From contig NC_045146.1 in the NCBI RefSeq assembly GCF_008831285.2, forward strand, positions 8,196,972 to 8,260,971: DNA of 64,000 bases, given 5' to 3'. A model generated the notes under the pieces. That model was not told the origin of the DNA and searched no databases. It worked only from the letters and a program-made list of their open reading frames with translations. Positions within the stretch are counted from its first letter, which is position 1, and each line of letters begins with the position of its first letter. The position numbers and the translations under genes were made by a program. Shown here piece after piece: positions 45,165 through 57,929 of the stretch. The DNA comes from Nymphaea colorata (Eukaryota > Streptophyta > Magnoliopsida > Nymphaeales > Nymphaeaceae).

Positions 45165-46604
45165 TGTTGTGGAGTGGCATTTTAGTAATTTTTTGAGGTT
45201 TAACCCAAGGGGTTTGTAATTTAGTATGGATACAAGCTTAACATTATTGGAAAAACATGCTAGCCCCAATCTAGATGGCGAACAGTAGTCCTGGGTGACA
45301 AGAGTCATCATTGGTAAGGTTTGTTTTCAGTATGTCAAGCTTGGACCAACTGAGACTGGGTTTAGTTGATCGAGTCTGGCCTAACTGAGACTAGTTTTAA
45401 TGGAAATGCACTTAGGTGATCGAGCCTGGTCAAATTGGGATTGGTTTTAGATATTGGGCTCAGTAGGCTTTAGCCTTCTAAGCTAGAAATTGGACCTGGT
45501 TGAGTGAGAGTGAGACCTAAGCTCGTTCTAGGTTGATTTATTTTAGGCAAGCCAAAATGTCCTGGTTTGAATTCGACTAGGTTGGGGTTGCAAACTAGAT
45601 CAAGGGAGCTGAGCTAGGTTTGACTTTGATTGAAATGGGTTCACTTGTTTTCAACATTCTAAATTAGGCAGGTATTAAAAAACTAAGTTGGGTGAGCCCT
45701 GCAGGTTTGAATTTGGCAAGTTTCAACAAACTTGGGATCTAGGTTTATTATAAAGCTATTCTGATCAGCATTTTAGAACCCAGGGATTGTAAACCTTGAT
45801 CAAGTTAACTTATAGGTAGGTTTCTAAGAACTAGAGTTTGTGGACCCCTCCAAAGCTATATTTTTCAAGTTTCACACATTTGATGTTTTTAAGGCCCATT
45901 AGAGCTATTTTAGACAAGTTTTGAGAAACTGTGTTCCATGGGTCTTACTAGGCTTAAATTAGGCAGGTCTTGGCAGATAGGACCAGGTGGGTTCATTGAA
46001 GCTATATTTGGTCATTTTAGTGAAGTTAATATCTATAGGCCTTGCTGAAACTAGTTTTGGCAATTTTAAGGTACTAGCATTTGAGGGTCCTACCAAAATT
46101 ATTTTATGTATGGTATTGAAAGTCAAGGTTTTTAGCTTTCCTAGAGGCTATTTTTGGCAGGTTTTATTGCCTTCGGATCTATAGGTCATACTAAGCTGTT
46201 TTAGACAGCTTTTGAAAGCAGGGATATGTGGTTCCTATTGAGTCTACTTTTGGTAGGTTTCACTCTATTGTGTCCAGTGAACTATATTAGGCAGGCCTTG
46301 CCTAAAATAGCATCTAGTAGAATTTGGCTTCCAAATTTGGTAGGGTTGAGCATCAGATCCTAAATACCTATTTAGTTTAACTTGGACAAAACACAAACTC
46401 CTAAATTTCTCCAAAGTCAGTTTTCCTAAAGGGTTGCCATTACTAGCTGAAGTGGAGACACTAAGTTCAATTGGGCAATTTTAAGCTAAATGAGTCAAGT
46501 GAAGCTCTCAAAAAAGTCTTGGGACCTATTCTATGATTAGGAAAGGGGTCAAATGGGTTTAATCATGCTTGGTAGTCTTGCTGATAGGTTTTTGAAGGGT
46601 TCTA

Positions 46605-46664
46605 GGGTGTTAGGGTTTACTTATGTTGGAGTATGGGTGTTAGGGTTTACTTATGTTGGAGTAT
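46605..46664. repeat. 30-bp tandem duplication private to one LTR
   Basis: Two adjacent near-identical copies of a unit starting GGGTGTTAGGGTTTACTTAT. The partner LTR has one copy near 62,898. It therefore arose after the element inserted. Confidence 0.85.
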
Positions 46665-47039
46665 AGGTCAACCTAGACAACCTAGGGTAGTCTGACTATA
46701 TCATGGGGTTACAGACCAAACCAGCTGGGACATGGCTCAAAATAGTAATAAAACTAGGGGAATAAGCGTAAAATGCTCATTTGACAATTTAAGCAATTTT
46801 GAGTTTTTATTGATGCCCCTATCCACTATTCAGTCAACTGAAGCTAGACCTAGTGGTTAAGATAACCACTCAAAAATTTTCATGCACTAAAGAAGATTTG
46901 TTTTGAAAACTTGGTTCCAAACATGCTAATAAAAGGGGTTTGGCAAAGCTCTCATTTTCTTAACAAATTGCAAAAAGACTTTCTTTTCCCTTTTTTTCTG
47001 TTTGTTTTGAAAATGGGTTTTGAATTTTATTTTGATCTA

Positions 47040-47490
47040 GGTAGGGTATCAGCTTCCCCTTATTGTCAGATGAGATTGATTGAGGCCGAGTATTTCCAAT
47101 TCACTCACCTTGGTAGAAGAAGCTAGGTTGTATGCTTCCCCTTCTCTCAAATTGAATTGGTTGAGGATAGGGATTTCCTTGGTAATTATCTTGGTATGGA
47201 TGAGATAAGGTAATTGCTTCTCCTTCTCTCAAGTGCTAGGTTTATGTCAGGTATTTCCTTCCCAATCCCCTCGGTTTAGATTGGTTGAGGTTGGGTACTT
47301 ACTTCACCTTCTCCAAGTTTGATTGGTGGAGGTCCGGCATTTTCTGATCACCTTTGGTTAAATTGATTGAGCTTAGGTATTTCCTTCCCAATTACCTTAG
47401 ATTATTCGTTAAGGTCGGGTGTTTGCTTACCCTTCGTTGAGTTGGATGGATTGAGGCTATGCATTTACCTGCCAATCACCTTAGATGGTA
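47040..47490. repeat. degenerate ~75-bp tandem repeats
   Basis: About six imperfect units alternate GCTTCCCCTTCTCTC-like blocks with TTGATTGAGGTYGGGTATTT and CCTTCCCAATCACCTTGG-like blocks. They lie just inside the 3' LTR in the untranslated 3' part of the large gypsy element. Confidence 0.7.
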
Positions 47491-49890
47491 GGTGTTACTT
47501 AAAAAACAAACCCAATTGATAGTCAAGTAGTGTTTTTGAGAAGTAGAATGTCTCTAGAAACAGAGTTTTTCTGGTCTGATTCTAAAGGAACTGTTTTAAA
47601 TTGGTGGTTGATGGAACTGGTTCAAGTGCAAGCCTTTATCGTCAATGCTGAAGGAAAATTTTTTGGGAAATTCATCACACCCATCTAGCGGAGCACTAGG
47701 TTTGAAGGGTTTAGTCCACAACGAAAGGGGACTAGGGTTCGGTATATAAAGGGGGCCATCTTTTAAAAACGAAGGGATGTTGTTGTTTAGCTCTCCTGAG
47801 ACTAGTAGTCCAGAAATCACAACAAATGATATCAACTTTTTATTTTGAAAAAGATCTTTCAACCCTGTGAAATTCAGGTACTTGTGTAGTGCAGATGATA
47901 TGTACTCCATTCTACCCATAACACCATTCAAGCGTTAGGGTTCATTTCCATTCTATGCCATCAAACCTCTAGAGAAGTTTCATATGTCTTCCTCAATATG
48001 AACGTAAAGAAATTATCCTCATCATATCTGATAATCAGAAGAGACGCACCTGTTGACCTACAACCACACTTCTAATGAGACTATTACAACACAATCCTTG
48101 AAAAACTTAGCTTTTGCTCCTTTGATCTCTTGGCAGACATACTTTTGTTTTCATCTCTTTTGTTTAAAATTCACTTTGGTGGTTATGTGTGGCTTTGTCA
48201 TGTGCAATGTCATGTCTGTCTGGCTTTCTATTGAATTTGTGTAGCAAGCTTTGAGACAGTAACTCTCAAACCAGTTGGCCTTAAGGTACTCAGTGTAGAA
48301 CACCCCTCAGACTTACTTGCTTGAGTTTAGAAGGCTTAGGAGACATGACTAGAAAAAGGTTCATGAGTTGCATAACTTCATAGAATGAACATAAGTCAAA
48401 CATTACTCCCACCTGGTGCTCTTGAGTACTGACTTAGAGGAAGATGACTATACTTGCCTTAAGCCTAGCTCTCAGCCCTCATTTAGCTACCTATCAAGAT
48501 TTTATAGAAGTTATGACTTACTTCTCATTTGCAGACTGTTTGATTACTAGAGTCAATAACATTTATTTCTTTGACTTTCTCAGCCTCATAAAATCTTCCT
48601 TGTACATTCATTACTGAGTTATCTAGTTATTTCATCCTTTGGTTAGCAACAAAGATTTGAAATTTACTTCTACCACTCGAAAGTGAACTAGGAGCAAATG
48701 AAACCATATCATCATTGAAAGTGGCACTTGCACAATGTTTTTGGGTGAAAATGAAAACTTTCTTTCTCAAAAAATCCCTGACATCAAATGATGCTTATCT
48801 TAGAGGTTGTTGCCTCTCCTTTTCCCTAAAAGGCTGCAGTCGATTTAAGCAGAAGAACAATCTCCATCTACTCTCCCTATACTAGGGTCTCTTATATGGT
48901 GTTTCTGAGACCTCAAGATCTTTGAGACCTCATGCTAATATTGAGGTTGGGAATTGCCATCCCATGAACCTCAGGGCATTGACAACTTTGCAAATGGTTG
49001 GATGATGGGTACTTCATTTTCCTTTAGGAAGGCCTGGGATTTTCGATCCTATGCAGTATCACTTTGCAAAATTGTGGGTTTGGTAGACTTTTAACTAAGA
49101 GATCATCTACGAGAGTTTGGATGGGTCTGCATTGCTGTCATATAAGGTTTATGATTTTGCTACTGGGTTGTGTCAAAAAGGAACAATTTCTCACCAACCG
49201 TCTCCTAACTTGTAGCCTTGTGACGAGGTTGTTACAAGTGAGAGCTCCACCAAATTCTCGGTGAGTTAGGATTCTTGGTTGCTCAATGGTAGACTCTCCC
49301 AGTCCCACTAGGATACCTCTTCTGGATGTGCTTGGATTTTGGTTGAGAAAGTGACTTCAATGACTTAATTTTCCTAGCTGACTAGAGTGTCATTATCGAG
49401 TTGATTTTGGAAATCCTAACCATTTATTGTCATTATCGAGTTGATTTTGGAAATCTTAACCTTTTATTTGATGTGACTTGGGAAATAGCTTTTAGTCCTC
49501 AGCTGATTTCTCTCGTCAAATAATAAGCTAATTTTATTGAAAGCAAGTATCATGGGTGATTCTAAGGAATCATCCAGTAGGACATAAGAAAGAAGGTTTT
49601 GGTTACTTTGAAGGCTGAATCTTTTTTGTTGGAAATTTTAATTTGGACAATCATGGTAACACCGGGTGTTTTTTTTGAAAACTTTTTGAAGCATTTTTTG
49701 AAAATGTTGATCATTTGACCTGTAAATAGTGAAACAAAGGTTCTCGGTCCATAGTTTCCAAATTTGACCATGTGTCAATCATTTTAAAAGATGCCCCAAT
49801 ATTTGGAAAATGATTTTTCCATTGATCAACTAGAAAGGAGATGGAATACATGAAAATGTACAATTCACGCATAGAATTTCTTAACTTGCA
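47491..49890 (-). other. gypsy 3' internal region, no known domain
   Basis: This lies between the integrase end and the 3' LTR of the minus-strand element. The minus strand has one open frame of 111 codons (47,596-47,931) without recognised motifs. Tat elements often carry extra ORFs or long non-coding stretches here, so it may be a relic of one. A 40-bp tandem duplication occurs at 49,389-49,468 (core CATTATCGAGTTGATTTTGG). Confidence 0.4.
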
Positions 49891-50620
49891 AAGCGTTAAT
49901 GGAATCAAAAAGCTCTACTCCATCAGTGTCTATAAGCTTGTATGAGTTATGGGGTCAGACCTCCTTAACTAGGTATGGTCCCTCTCAATTTGGTGCCCAT
50001 TTGCTATGTAGAGGGCTATTTAAGGGAACGGTGAATCTAAAAATCAGGTCATTCACCTTGAACTTCTTTCAATGATTGATTTGATATAACAGCAAGCTAC
50101 TCTCTGATAATAGGCCTTGACAAGTTCTACTGCATTGAGCCTCTTCTCGTCTAGTAAATCCAGCTGGGCCAAATGATATTGCTGATATTGGTCCATGGAC
50201 AATTCTACTAGAGGTGTGAATTTGAGTGCAGGTTTCTACACAAGCAATGGCAGCACCACCTATATACCATACACCAATTCTGTCAGTGTAACATTAGGAG
50301 GAGTCTATATTACGGTGCAGCATGCCCATAGGAAATCATGGATCTTCTCATGCCACACTCTACTGATCTCCATTGTGCATTTTATGATACAGATCAAAAT
50401 TTTATTGGTGGCATTGACATGACCATTGTCTTGAAGATAGTATGGTGCCAAAAATTGGTGCTTGATATAAAACTTGTTGTAGAATGATTTCATGCTCTCA
50501 TTCTTGAAGTGTTGTCTGAGAGTATTTCAAGTGGTATGCTGAAATGACAAAGGATGATTTTGTGGATGAATGCAATCACATGCCTCCATTTTACTTTTTG
50601 TAAAGTTACTGCATCAACCC
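49890..50620 (-). pseudogene. gypsy integrase remnant (Tat-like)
   Basis: Minus-strand translation begins at the cut with AVTLQKVKWRHVIAFIHKII. It continues FYNKFYIKHQFLAPYYLQDN, GHVNATNKILI (the P-Y-Y-P-Q-G-N-G-Q-V-E-A-T-N-K block containing the third catalytic acid position) and FLWACCT. The C-terminal domain follows: KVNDLIFRFTVPLN, KWAPNEGPYLVK-like, YKLIDTDGVELFDSINALQV, KKFYA. The E of the Q-V-E-A block reads N, so the D-D-E triad is broken. The N-terminal zinc-binding part and first catalytic D are missing where rearranged LTR sequence joins. Confidence 0.85.
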
Positions 50621-50624
50621 ATCA

Positions 50625-51620
50625 AAACTTGGATATGTGATCTAGATATGGAGATAAGAGTTTGATATAAATTTCGATTAGAAATATGAAATGGAGATCC
50701 AATAGTAGCACGGGCCTAGACCTGGCCCAAAATGGGCTAGGTGGGTTCAAGCTACATGACACAGACCGGACTTGGGTTGGGTTTAGTTTGAGAAAAATTG
50801 GGTTCAAACCAAGAAGGGGCATAGATTCATTTGTCTTAGCCTAGGTGCTGTTTTTGAAAAATGTAATTTTTATGACAAATTGGGGTAGGCTGAGCCTGGG
50901 TACATGCCTACCAAAATAATGAAATGTATATGAAAAACTAACTTGGGAACATGTGCCTCATAAGTTATGTTTATGAAACATACATGCATGGAATCAAATG
51001 GCCAAATGCCTTTTGTGTGATTTTGGGCTAAAACATGTTAAAATAAGTAAATTGATTTGACTTAAGGTTCTAGAACCAAAGAAAATCATAAACCATGGTA
51101 TATGTGACTTATATCCTTTGTTTATGCAAAAGCATATGGCTTAAAAAAAAATGATTTTTTTTATCCTATTTGGATTTCTAGAGCACCAGATGATTTTTCT
51201 CGATTTGACTAAACTAGCTTGTGGCCAAACTCTTAAATAAGATCTGGTAAAAATTATTTTAAAAAGTTCATCTCACGTTGATATAAAAATTAAAAACAAA
51301 TTTTTACCAAGCCATATGGGGGATGTTTATAAAGAAAAATCAAGGAAAACCATAAAATTTGATTTTTATTGAATTTTCAATGGTGGAGTTGGGAGTACTT
51401 GGAAAAGCCACTTAACTATAAGCGCAAGTTGAAAGATAGGAAAAAATCACCTTAATTTTGCAAAACTGAGCTAAACAACATCTTATAGAGTATATCAAGT
51501 ACTAGGAATGAGCTCCACAGCTTTTAGAACTAAATTGAACTCAAACCAGGAGAATGAACTCAAACCGAGCTAAAGCAAGCTTGATTTAAACATGATAAAC
51601 ATGGTCCTAACTCACACTTT
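50625..51620 (-). repeat. partial LTR copy (block B'-C')
   Basis: A direct repeat of about 54,148-55,125, offset about 3.5 kb, sharing GGATATGNGATCTA, GGGCTAGGTGGGTTCAAGCT and CCAAGCCATATG. It begins abruptly at the integrase remnant and stops just after ACATGATAAACATGGTCCTA, where the next block begins. A related copy lies at 31,780-32,418. Confidence 0.8.
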
Positions 51621-52129
51621 TAAAAATTGTGCATATTTTGAAATCTAACTAGATATCAAAAGTGGACTTATGAACAAGAAGAATAAAAACTTAATGTATA
51701 TTCTTGTCTAGATCATCATAAAACAATGCAAATCGATTTCTTAAATCTAATATGATGCAAGCAAAAATAGGTCATCTAGACCCAAAGTCCAGTCTCTACT
51801 AGGGTTTGGGTGTAGGACATGAACCTATTAAGGAAAAACTAGATCAGAGTCCAAAATATATAATGATGATCTGAGAAATTTTAGATAATTCTTGGTCCAA
51901 ATTTGAAATGGGAGAAGTTATAGCGAACAAAATATCATATCATGTGATTGAGATGCAAAATCCAAGGTCAAAATGTAGTAAATTTGACACTGTATTCATG
52001 TAATTTCATCTTCAAAAATCTAAATTCCGAGGGAATAGATCTAAATCTTATGGTTTAAAATCTTGTATTTGGGCTTGGTTTTGTCGGAAGTGATCTCATT
52101 ATTATGATCAAATACTCATTTGCTTTGAA

Positions 52130-52410
52130 ATTCGATCCAAGGCCCATGATTTGAAATCTAAGTCCGATATCTGAAATCCAAGATGCTAAATTTAGGGTCT
52201 GAAATCTAAAATCCACAATCCAATATCCTTGATCTGAGATTTATAATTCAAGATTTGTATGTGAAATCTGATCCAACATCCAAAATCTATAATCCAAAAT
52301 CCAAATCTAAGATTTGAGATCCAAAATAAGATATCCAATATCCATAAACAAAGACCAAAATCTAATATTTAGGATCCAAAATCCAATACTTGAAATCCAA
52401 ATTCAAGTAG
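52130..52410. repeat. cryptically simple AATCC/GATCT array
   Basis: About 20 imperfect reiterations of AAAATCCAAAATCTA/GATCTGAGATTT-like units, with several GATC sites. It is the expanded counterpart of 31,480-31,570. Confidence 0.7.
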
Positions 52411-53512
52411 GTTAGACTTCGGCTGATGTCATGGTTTAGATCAAACATAGGCTGACAATTTGAATCCAATGCTTTGGATTGGGATCTAAGATGCAAATGG
52501 GCTAGGGGCAAGTTGGTCAAAATAATTGGGTTCAATCTTGCCTAATACTAGATTTGAACCTACTTGGAATGGGTTTGACTGTAATAAGTGTGTTTGGTCT
52601 TAGTCAAACGATGTGATATATGATATAAACTTCATTCATTGCAGTTGAATTATTGTTTAATGAAGTTTGACTTAACCTAGGTTGTGGGACTAGGTTCACA
52701 AGTAGACTCTATGACCAGCCTGATCTAGGTCTTAGAGGACTAAGCTAGGTTTGGACTCCACGCCTACATGATCTATGTTTTTTGAAATCATCTAAACAGA
52801 TTGACTTTAAAACGTTTTAGAGAAAACCATGATTTGAAATGATTCTTGTGTCAAGACCAGACTATATTACGATTTTCACATACCTAGGCCAATGCTCAAA
52901 GGGTATGCTACTAAGTTGACTAAGTTTGGTTTTAAAAGGGGGTTCATGTAGGTCCAAGGTGATCCAATGCATACTAAAAAGAGATTTCATGTGTAATTAA
53001 GTAAAACTACGCAATCAAAAGCATAAAATTAAAAAGAATGAAAAAAGAAACAGAGAGACATACATGACCCCTATGCCACTCTAAAGATATTTAAAATAAA
53101 TTTGATATATAAAGTAAACATACTAAAATATAAAATTATTAAGGCAACTAAGAGAAATCTAAGACATAAGCAAGAAATAAAGTAAATTTAACATGCTAAG
53201 GAAAAAGAAACCTAAAACATGCATAAAGAAAAGAAGAAATAACTGAATTGTAAACAAGAAAAGAAAGAAGAGGGAAAAAGATTACATGATGCTGGCGCCT
53301 TGGATGAGCCTACTCCCATGACATGTACAGTGGCCTGGTTGGGTCTAGGTTGAGTGCTATTGCAGCCCAAACTAAGACTTAGACCAAGACTCTAAAAAAA
53401 TTTAACTAGTTTTGAACCCAAATCCTTATGAGTACCTAGTTAAAATTTTACCAATTGTAATGGGCTTCTCTAGTAAAGCTCAAGTGTATCCCAAAGATGA
53501 CGGGGATGACCC

Positions 53513-53522
53513 AATTTATAGG
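53513..53522 (-). promoter_or_regulatory. possible LTR TATA box in block X
   Basis: The minus strand reads CCTATAAATT. A purine-rich stretch near 53,240-53,280 follows in the minus direction, similar to the other LTR leaders in this window. Confidence 0.4.
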
Positions 53523-54999
53523 AGAAAGAAGAGGCAAATCCCTTTGGGATTTTTGATACATGACTAAACATTTTTGGCTCACTCTGTCCTCTCAAAACTC
53601 AAAAACCATAAGTTAAAACAAGCTTTCAATCAGAGTTTTGCATGCTGTGATCTCATTTGGGAATTCGATTCCATGAAAAGCCACATGTGCACAGAGAAGT
53701 GATGATCAAATCTGGATAAAGTATCCAAATTGAAATTGAGTGTAAAGAATGGACTATGTGAGAATATGAAGAGGAGAAAACACACATTTAAGACCATATG
53801 TTAAAACTTGATAATGAATGAGAAAAATGTTTGTTCTGGCAACATATGGATACTGATTTCAATTTTGTCTGTGTCAAAGTGATTAGGAAAGAATTCCATA
53901 CATTTTAAGTGCATGGATGTGCAGTGACATTAAGCGTAGGGTGAGAAAATCATGATACAGTTTTGAGATATATTGTGCATTAGGATCACATGTGGATCCT
54001 AGATCTAGGTTTAATGTTGAGATTCAAATCTGGGTCTATATCCAAGAAGAAATCTAGAAGATGGATCTAAATACTGTGTTGAGACTGATAACTAGGATGG
54101 AAATTGGAATAACGGATCTAGATCTATAAAGATAGATCTCATATCAAAACTTGGATATGAGATCTACATATGGAGATAAGACTTTGATATAAAATCTTGA
54201 TTAGAAATATGAAGTGGAGATCTAATAGTAGCATGGACCTGGACCTGGCTCGAAATGGGCTAGGTGGGTTCAAGCTGCATGACATGGACCGGACTTGGGT
54301 TGGGTTGAGTTGAGCAAAATTGGGTTAAAACCAAGAAGGGGCATAGGTTCACTTGGCTTAGCCTAGTGCTGTTTTCTGGAAAATCTATTTTTAATGAAAA
54401 ATTGGGGTAGGCTGAGCCTAGGCTCAGTCCTACCAAAACAATGAAATGTATATGAAAAACTAACTTAGGATCATGTGCCTCATAAGTTATGTTTTATGAA
54501 ACACACATGCATGGAAACAAATGGCCAAATACATTTTTGTGTGATAAACATGTTCAAATAAGCAGATTGATTTGATTTAAGGTTCTAGCCAAAGAAAATC
54601 ATAAACCATTGTATATGTAACTTATACGCTTTGTTTATGCAAAAGCATATGATTTAAAAATATGATTTTCTTTGCCCCTATTTGGATTTCTAGAGTACCA
54701 GATGATTTTTCTCGATTTGACTAAACTAGCCTGTGGCCAAACTCCTAAATAAGATCTGGTCAAAATCATTCTAAAAAGTTCATCTTAGATTGCTATAAAA
54801 ATTAAAAACAAGTTTTTGCCAAGCCATATGCGGCACATTTATAAAGAAAAATCAAGGAAGACCATAAAATCTGATTTTTATTGAATTTTCAGTGGTGGAG
54901 TTGGCAGTGCTTGGAAAAGCTACTTAACTATAAGCGCAAAGTTGAAAGATTAGAAAAAATCACTTTAATTTTGCAAAACTGAGCTCTAGAGTATATCAA

Positions 55000-55490
55000 A
55001 TACCAGGAATGAGCTCCACAGCTTTATAATTAAATTGAACTCAAACCAGGAGAATGAACCCATACTGAGTTAAAGGAAGCTTGATTTAAACATGATAAAC
55101 ATGGTTCTAGCTCACTCTTTGAGGTTGAGCTCAAATTCCACTCTCAAGTTCTAACCTTGAAAACATGAAGGAGAAATTACTCGAAACTGAATTGAACTCA
55201 ACCATGATGAATCAACTCAAATTGAACTATAGAAAGCTTGGTTTTTAGTTTATACATAATAAGCATGGTAGTAGCTCGGTTTCAGCTCACTTTTCTAGGT
55301 TGAGCTCAAATTCAGCTCGACCCTTCAAAACAAAAGATAGAAAGGGCTCAAAATTGAATTGAACTAGAATCGAAATGAATGAACTTAAACCAAACTAAAG
55401 GAAATTTGATTGATATATGAAAAACATGGTCCTAGCTCGATTTCAACTAACTCTTTTGAGTTGAGCTCAAAGTCAGGTCAAACGCCTAAA
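55000..55490. repeat. ~161-bp tandem repeats, three copies (second array)
   Basis: Landmarks CATGATAAACATGG at about 55,091, ATAATAAGCATGG at about 55,255 and ATATGAAAAACATGG at about 55,415, each followed by TAGCTC.GTTTCAGCTCA and TTGAGCTCAAATTC. Homologous to the array at 36,180-36,663. Confidence 0.85.
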
Positions 55491-55993
55491 AATAGGAAAG
55501 TGAAAGATCCAATGGCAATCTGCAAGTTAGTGTAGGACTGAAACTTGGGTTGGGTGACTTAAACTGAGTGAAATAAAACATTCTCTTCATTAAGGTGAAC
55601 TTGTTTTGATTTGGTTGGGCTAAAGATCATAGTTTTGAGTTTTGATGACCTGATTTGAGCTATAAGGGAGTTGGCTTCAGACTAGGATAACCTTAATAGG
55701 CTGACTTTGGCAACTTCTGGGGTCATGTAAAGTTGAGAAATGGCTTAATTGCAAAATGTTAAGTAATTTTTAGAAATTTGGTAAAAAATTCACACTTTTT
55801 AAGTCAAAATGCCAAGTTGTACGGGTAAAATGATAATTTTAGCTGGAATAACATAGGTGATCTAGGTCTAGGTGTTCAATGCTGGTGTAAATAGTGCATG
55901 TTTGGCTAAAAAATGACTCTTCATTCTTCAAAGTTGGTCTTTCAAAACCACTTTGTAAATTTCATGTTAAAAGGTAAAATGATCATTTGGACT

Positions 55994-57050
55994 TATGAAA
56001 TTTTTGGGTTCACACATATAGTAACAATGGTTTCCCCAATTCTTGTGGCTTTAGTATTGGCTAATTCAAAAGATACTCGTTAATGTGTTTGAATGATTCT
56101 TGACACTCTGGACCCATATGAACTTGACATACTTTCTAAGCTGATGGTTAAAAGGTTCATACCTTATGGGAAGATTTTACATGAACCTTCTAATTGATTG
56201 GATCCATCATTGCAAGCTACAAAGTTCTTGGAATTTATTTGGAGGCAGTGTGTCAATAATCGGCTTTACTTTGGTCAGGCTTATTTCATTAACCTTCTTA
56301 CTAACCAGCTAACCAATAAGCTTCCCCAAATCAACTCGAAACACACATTTATGTGAATTAAACCTGAGTGTGTACAAAGTAATATATCAAACACCTTTGT
56401 TGACATGCTGATGTGGTCTTCCTTCTCCTTGGATTTGACTAAAATGTCATCTGCATAAGCATCCATAAATTTGTGCATCTACTTCTAGAATGTTGCAGCT
56501 ATAACCTTTTGATAAGTTGCACCATCATTTTTTTTTCAGACAGAAAGTGCATGGTGGTGTAGTAGAAAGTGCCATGTGGTGTGGTCAGGTCTTAGGCTGA
56601 TCTTTCACTGTAACCCTAATTTGGTTGTACCCTGAGTAACTGCCCATGAATGAGAACATTACATTCTGTACAGTGTTATTCACAAGTATGTATATGTTGG
56701 GTAACAAATAACCATCTTTTAGAGTTGCTTTGTTTAGATAATGACAGCCAATGCAAATTTGCACTTTGCCATTTTCCTTTGGATCTATAACAATACTAGC
56801 CAGTCATTCAAAATAATCCATGGTTGTTGTGAATCCAGCTCTGAGCAAATCCTCCATGCTTTCTTTCATTTTGCACTCCATACGAGAGTCTAGTTTTCTC
56901 AGTTTCTATTTAATGGGCTTGGCTCCTAGCTTAAGTATGAATGGTACTCCAAGTCCTGAGATGTCCTCACAAGTCCACACAATGATTTTCTTGTAGCTTT
57001 TGAGGAATTTGACCATTCTTTTTTTCTCATTCATTGACAAATTTCAATCA
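55994..57050 (-). pseudogene. gypsy reverse transcriptase and RNase H start
   Basis: The minus strand reads KLGAKPIKQKLRKLD, MKESMEDLLRAGFTTTMDYF, EWLASIVIDPKENGKVQICI, HYLNKATLKDGYLLPNIYIL, SFMGSYSGYNQIRV and FMDAYADDILVKSKEKEDHI. The catalytic Y-V-D-D reads YADD. Thumb and tether relics (PIIDTLPPNKFQELCSLQ) and the opening of RNase H (about 56,000-56,150) follow, ending where LTR blocks begin. Stops and frameshifts are frequent. A duplicated GTGCATGGTGGTGTAG/GTGCCATGTGGTGTGG pair sits near 56,545-56,585. Tat-like Ty3/gypsy RT. Confidence 0.87.
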
Positions 57051-57900
57051 ATTTGCAATATTTTCGGTCTTCAGGAATGACAACGTCCATCTCTTATGTT
57101 GGTTCATTCACCAATGTAGAGGGACGATCATCTTTTTGAACTTCTGTGAACTTGGGCAATTCATTTAGAGAATGATCATAGTACTCTTTTCATTCTCTCA
57201 CATCGGCTTATTGCTAGTTGTATGATTATGCATGATATTGCTCACCTCTTGGCCTTAGCAGTTCATCACCAACCACTTAATGACCTTAGGCGCCATAAAA
57301 TCAACCACCTTATAGAGGGTTCAATCATTAGTGTTTTGCCCACCATCTCATACATGCATGCAAACCATATGATAGAGAGAACAGAACGTAGAAAAAAATG
57401 ACATCCAAAGAAATTTGACATTTTATTGACTAAATAAAATGGAAGAGTTTTTGATGATCAAAATGCCCAACTTAAGGAAAAAGAGAAACAAGAATTTGGT
57501 GGGTATAGAGCCTTAAGAAAGACATTATGACAAAATTAGATGTAGACTCCGACTCAAGTGAACCACTTCTCTTCAATGCTCCTCGACAGATTCTTGAATT
57601 TGAGATTTTTATTTGAGCTTTGCCTTGTGCTCCCGAGTCCATGAATGCCACTTTGAATCAAAATGGAGATTGGCTCAAATTGCCCATCTTCATTTCTTCT
57701 AAGTCAAGTGAATGGCTGACATCCGTGCAACAACATATGATAAACACTTGCATTTCTCATAAAAACAGACCGTAGAAGTTGGTGTCTGAAAGCACAGTCA
57801 TCAACCCTGCCTCAAGGCAATTAAAGTGAGGTCTTCACCATTGCATAATATGGTTGACTTCCTCCATAGGTTCATTCAGCTTGAGCATTTCCAGGCTCTT
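57051..57900 (-). pseudogene. gypsy protease-RT linker remnant
   Basis: Between the protease and the RT of the minus-strand gypsy element. Translations are poor and broken, with short acidic and polar stretches. No separate domain is recognised. The position corresponds to the linker with a glycine-rich segment in related elements. Confidence 0.45.
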
Positions 57901-57929
57901 GCTTGATGGTACTTCTACTATATCATAGA

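Larger units (their letters stand above)
42217..46786 (-). repeat. 3' LTR of the large gypsy element (lower edge uncertain)
   Basis: 45,360-46,786 is a direct repeat of about 61,700-63,055, sharing GGGTTCACCTG/CTTGTTTTCAAC-type blocks, TTAGGCAGGTCTTG and AAAATAGTAATAAAACTAG. On the minus strand it starts TGTCAAATGAGCATT. A TATA box lies at 45,155-45,164. If R-U5 is about 2.9 kb, as in the other LTRs here, the LTR ends near 42,217-42,260, just beyond the CACTA remnant. No clean U5 motif was found there and the 5' LTR does not align to 42.2-45.3 kb. Confidence 0.55.
51640..55993 (-). repeat. LTR-like block series A-X-B-C of a gypsy family
   Basis: 51,640-52,410 matches 30,960-31,560 (block A). 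52,410-53,930 has no counterpart in the 30.8-36.8 kb copy (block X). 53,940-54,775 matches 31,570-32,418 (B), and 54,780-55,600 matches 35,932-36,770 (C). The upper end GGTAAAATGATCATTTGGAC (55,980-55,992) resembles LTR starts at 46,786 and 63,055. X contains a possible TATA box (53,513-53,522). The series lies between the RNase H and integrase remnants of the large element. Confidence 0.65.

Noticed and set aside
47596-47931. Minus-strand 111-codon frame as an envelope-like gene
   Set aside because: There is no signal peptide, membrane segment or recognised motif. It is in element sense, so it is kept only as a possible relic within the 3' gypsy region.
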